A program made the position numbers and the translations under genes. Of a stretch of 31,794 nucleotides of DNA, positions 29,411 through 31,794 are shown one piece after another (position 1 is the first letter of the stretch; each line of letters begins with the position of its first letter). This DNA is from Bolinopsis microptera (taxonomy: Eukaryota > Ctenophora > Tentaculata > Lobata > Bolinopsidae). Location of the stretch: the NCBI RefSeq assembly GCF_026151205.1, contig NW_026971839.1:1-31794 (forward strand). Direction: 5' to 3'. Under the pieces are notes generated by a model. It was not told the DNA's origin. It saw only the letters and a program-made list of their open reading frames with translations, and ran no database searches.

Positions 29411-30537
29411 CTAATATTTCAACAATTTTTCGAACCAAGCCCCCTTTCTGCATAGAAGGTTTTGAACCCTCGGAAGCATATTGTCTATTGCACGTTTTAC
29501 CATGTCAATTTTTAACTTTTTAGCCTCCCTTCTGATATTGTTTTTTAGCTCATCTACTGTTTGTGGGACTGGGTCTGAATAGACACGTTCTTTCAGATAG
29601 CCCCACAAAAAGAAATCGGCCGGATTCAGGTCAGGGCTGTAGGGAGGCCAGCTGAACTCAGCTTTCCTCGATATCAGTCTTTCCCCAAAATGCTCCTTCA
29701 GCCAAGCCATACTTTCGTGCGAACAGTGTGGAGGGGCCCCGTCTTGTTGGAATATACAGGAATCAAGTATTTTTTCCTTTTAAGTACTGGGATAACTTTT
29801 CCACGCAACATAGCAATGTAATTTGCTGTCCTTATCGTCTCTGCCTTCTCTTCTTCATTCTCGAAAAAGTGGGGTCCGAAGACACCATGGTAACTGAGGC
29901 CCATCCAAACAGTCACCTTTTCTCTGGTTTTTGGACCTTCCACGGTGGCATAGGGTTGCTTATCTGACCAGATTCGGGCATTCTGAGTATTAACCCACCC
30001 TGATAGTTGGAAGTGAGCTTCATCGGAGACAATAAGGTTCTTCAAAAAGTTTTGATCAGACTCAATTTTGCTAGCAAATTGCTTGGCAAAGTCCACTCTT
30101 TGCTGCTTGTTGGCTGCCGTCTGTTCTTGCAACATCTGAATTTTGTATGGGTATTTGCCCAACTCCTTTCTCAAGATCCTCCAAACGGTTGTGGTAGATA
30201 GCTTAGTTCTCTTAGCGATGTTCCTTACAGAACGTCGAGGGCTTTTGTCAAGGATTTGGTCGACTTTTTTGATGTTTTTCTCATTAACTGCCGTTTTTGC
30301 ACCCCCACCTGTTGGTTTCCTTCTGAGAGTCAATTCTCTCTCAAATTTCGTCACTTGTCGCTGAATAGTCCTAAGATGAATTTTCCTGCCTGCATTACCG
30401 TATTTCTTTGAAAGTGCCCTCCTAGCAGCAGTCCAACTACTTCCGTTGACATAGAAAAGCTTGACCATGTCTACTCTCATTTCGTCTGATATACCAGATT
30501 TTGACATTTTTTCGAAGAAAATTTCGAAAGGATACAA
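29411..30537 (-). pseudogene. Mariner-like transposase (DD41D), one frameshift
   Basis: Cuts the element out and pastes it at TA sites. Translation starts at 30537, or at the in-frame Met at 30507 (MSKSGISDEM). The N-terminal part has two helix-turn-helix regions (about residues 14-60 and 88-135) joined by RRKPTGGG, for TIR binding. The catalytic triad is visible: first Asp in VSDEAHF (codon 30022-30024), second in QQDGAPPH (29741-29743), third in SPDLNPADFFLWG (29615-29617). Forty-one residues separate the second and third Asp, placing it in the DD41D group (rosa/Visitor type). The frame breaks at a six-base A run on the coding strand (29770-29775), just before the second Asp, so the protein from this copy would be truncated and inactive. 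The stop is at 29411. Confidence 0.88.
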
Positions 30538-30661
30538 ATTTGCAAAAAGATGAGTTTTGAAACGAATATGTGAGAGATAACTAAAATGTAAGGTATAACC
30601 AGCATTTTAAAACCGATTGCATCTAATTTTGCTCCTTCATAAAATTAAAAATTAAAATTTT

Positions 30662-30691
30662 AAATTTGGACACGAGTCTCGAAACACCCTG
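30662..30691 (-). repeat. Right terminal inverted repeat of the mariner element
   Basis: Partner of 29281-29310; followed by the TA duplication. Confidence 0.95.
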
Positions 30692-30693
30692 TA

Positions 30694-31339
30694 TAGAGCA
30701 GTTTTCAGCAGGTGAGCATAACGAGCAGGAAGTTTTAGCTGTGGTGCAGGTTGTTTTACGATGTTCGCGTACAAGGGAAACACGATATATAACTATGAGG
30801 TATAACTCTTGGAAGTAATATAAAGATTATGATAGTAACATAGAAGATAACAGAACTGCTCGAACATGACCTCTTAAATATTTATAAAACGGCACTTATA
30901 TATAATGGAATGACACGTGACGAGTGATTCATGACCATGAGACATGAAACTACTATCTAAATGGTTGTAAAGTCGTGGTGAAGTGAACACGTGACAATTA
31001 CGAGTGATAAGTGTTATGAATCTCCAAGGTGGAATGAAATGTGCTGACTTTGTGCATGTGAAGTGAATTGATGCTGAAATTGGTTTGTCAGTGCTTGTTA
31101 TTTGATGTGAGAATAATGTGCAGTGGAGCATGATGTGATGTGATTTGTGACTATGAATACCTAAAAACCATCTGAAATTTTTCAACACTACTATATAACA
31201 AATAATTTGAGGTATGACCAAAGTACTACGAATGTAATACGAATGTAATGTTAATGGAATGGAACAAATCTCACATGTGAACTCTTCAATTTGCTTCAAT
31301 TCAAATCAACAACTTAATTCAAATCATCAACTCAATATC
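30694..31339. other. Leader or intergenic stretch before the terminal ORF
   Basis: Rich in short GTGA and CATGTGA words (30900-31150). 31280-31339 is a C/A/T-rich leader with CAA and CATC repeats, like a 5' untranslated region. A 141-codon minus frame (31299-30874) is unrecognised and judged to be chance. Confidence 0.3.
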
Positions 31340-31794
31340 ATGGACGATTCAATGGAAACATTTTTTGGAAAACTATTGTCGGAATGTGATCAAAAATGCA
31401 AAAACTGTACTGCACTCAAATCTCATGTCAAGTTTCTCGAGCGGAAAGTGATCATCCTAGAAGACATTGTTCAAACTTCTCAGACTATAGCAGAGATTAA
31501 TGGTACGTTGTTACATCAAAGTACCAATCAGTCAATAGATTATCGGGCTGTCCTGGATAGGTGTTCAGATGTTGCAGTTCAGACAGAATTTGAAAACGAT
31601 CATATTGAATATGACAGTGAATGCGAGGTGCCTGAATCTTTCATGCTAATCAATAGTGATGGCATCATTGAAGCACCAGATTCTATCATTTCCAACAACA
31701 CAGAAAATCAAATCAATGGGAGTACAGGATCTGTCAATCCATGGAGTGGCAAGTATTATGCTGAAATAGATGTAACACCCATATCTAGTGTGGC
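31340..31794 (+). CDS. Unidentified protein, N-terminal part, runs off window
   Basis: The frame from the ATG at 31340 (context ATCATGG) is open for 151 codons to the window end. It begins MDDSMETFFGKLLSEC, then has a C-x3-C-x2-C cluster (CDQKCKNC) leading into a predicted short coiled coil (LKSHVKFLERKVIILEDIVQ), followed by an acidic, low-complexity part with VAVQTE and NPWSGKYYAEIDVTP. No catalytic domain is visible. The leading Cys cluster plus coiled coil resembles N-termini of mobile-element structural proteins, but this is only an impression; it could equally be a host gene. Codon use and absence of stops make real coding likely. Confidence 0.5.
   Translation, partial: MDDSMETFFGKLLSECDQKCKNCTALKSHVKFLERKVIILEDIVQTSQTIAEINGTLLHQSTNQSIDYRAVLDRCSDVAVQTEFENDHIEYDSECEVPESFMLINSDGIIEAPDSIISNNTENQINGSTGSVNPWSGKYYAEIDVTPISSV

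Larger units (their letters stand above)
29281..30691 (-). mobile_element. Tc1/mariner DNA transposon, DD41D type
   Basis: Length 1411 bp, bounded by perfect 30-bp TIRs starting CAGGGTGTTTCGAGACTCGT and flanked by TA on both sides (29279-29280 and 30692-30693). It encodes one transposase on the minus strand. Perfect TIRs and a single frameshift show recent insertion. Confidence 0.92.

Noticed and set aside
29728-30364. Plus-strand frames within the mariner
   Set aside because: Antisense shadows of the transposase.
30874-31299. 141-codon minus-strand frame
   Set aside because: His/Ser/Ile-rich without domains, antisense to GTGA-rich repeats and to the leader of the terminal open frame.

Overview
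The window is nuclear DNA from an animal, most likely an AT-rich, repeat-dense aquatic invertebrate genome. The evidence is GT-AG introns in a BTB-domain gene, a large secreted-ectodomain seven-transmembrane receptor, a tRNA-derived SINE, non-LTR retrotransposon pieces, a Tc1/mariner element and many MITE-like inverted repeats. I cannot name the phylum with confidence. There is nothing bacterial: no operons, ribosome binding sites or CRISPR arrays.

Layout. 1-400: decayed fragment of an AlkB-like 2-oxoglutarate/Fe(II) oxygenase domain, cut by the window edge. 400-4690: intergenic DNA dominated by hairpin-rich short repeats (modules J, B, A, C and D in the feature list), a foldback element at 2457-3400 and a near-perfect palindromic MITE at 4311-4431. 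4693-8076 (minus): one uninterrupted 1127-residue LDL-receptor-class-A GPCR, the best-supported gene here. 8100-12880: intergenic, with degenerate tandem repeats, a TIR pair with module E, a hairpin MITE and a G-quadruplex-prone tract. 12885-16200: diverged tandem satellite interrupted by a 1945-bp non-autonomous DNA transposon (13686-15630) with 40-bp TIRs, an AAGT target duplication and a dispersed array of one short motif. 16400-17445: a more GC-balanced island ending in a LINE-like 3' tail. 18384-18580: CCGGGA-type minisatellite. 19900-21210: a second cluster of the modules seen at 1375-2580. 21590-22985: 5'-truncated LINE reverse transcriptase. 23464-24170 (minus): broken LINE ORF1. 25281-26069: foldback element whose arms are GGGACAAAA-type minisatellites, with a 6-bp target duplication. 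26509-27560: the first four recognised exons of a BTB/Kelch-like gene. 27904-28468 (minus): cysteine-rich secreted protein reading in three frames, probably a pseudogene. 28702-29113: SINE. 29281-30691: nearly complete DD41D mariner with one frameshift. 31340-end: an open reading frame running off the window.

Only two loci look like live host genes: the GPCR, predicted at the cell surface, and the BTB gene, a probable ubiquitin-ligase adaptor. The sequence gives no reason to think they act together. The rest is largely a record of transposition, and target-site duplications can be read directly for four elements: a palindromic MITE, the satellite-embedded element, the minisatellite foldback and the mariner.
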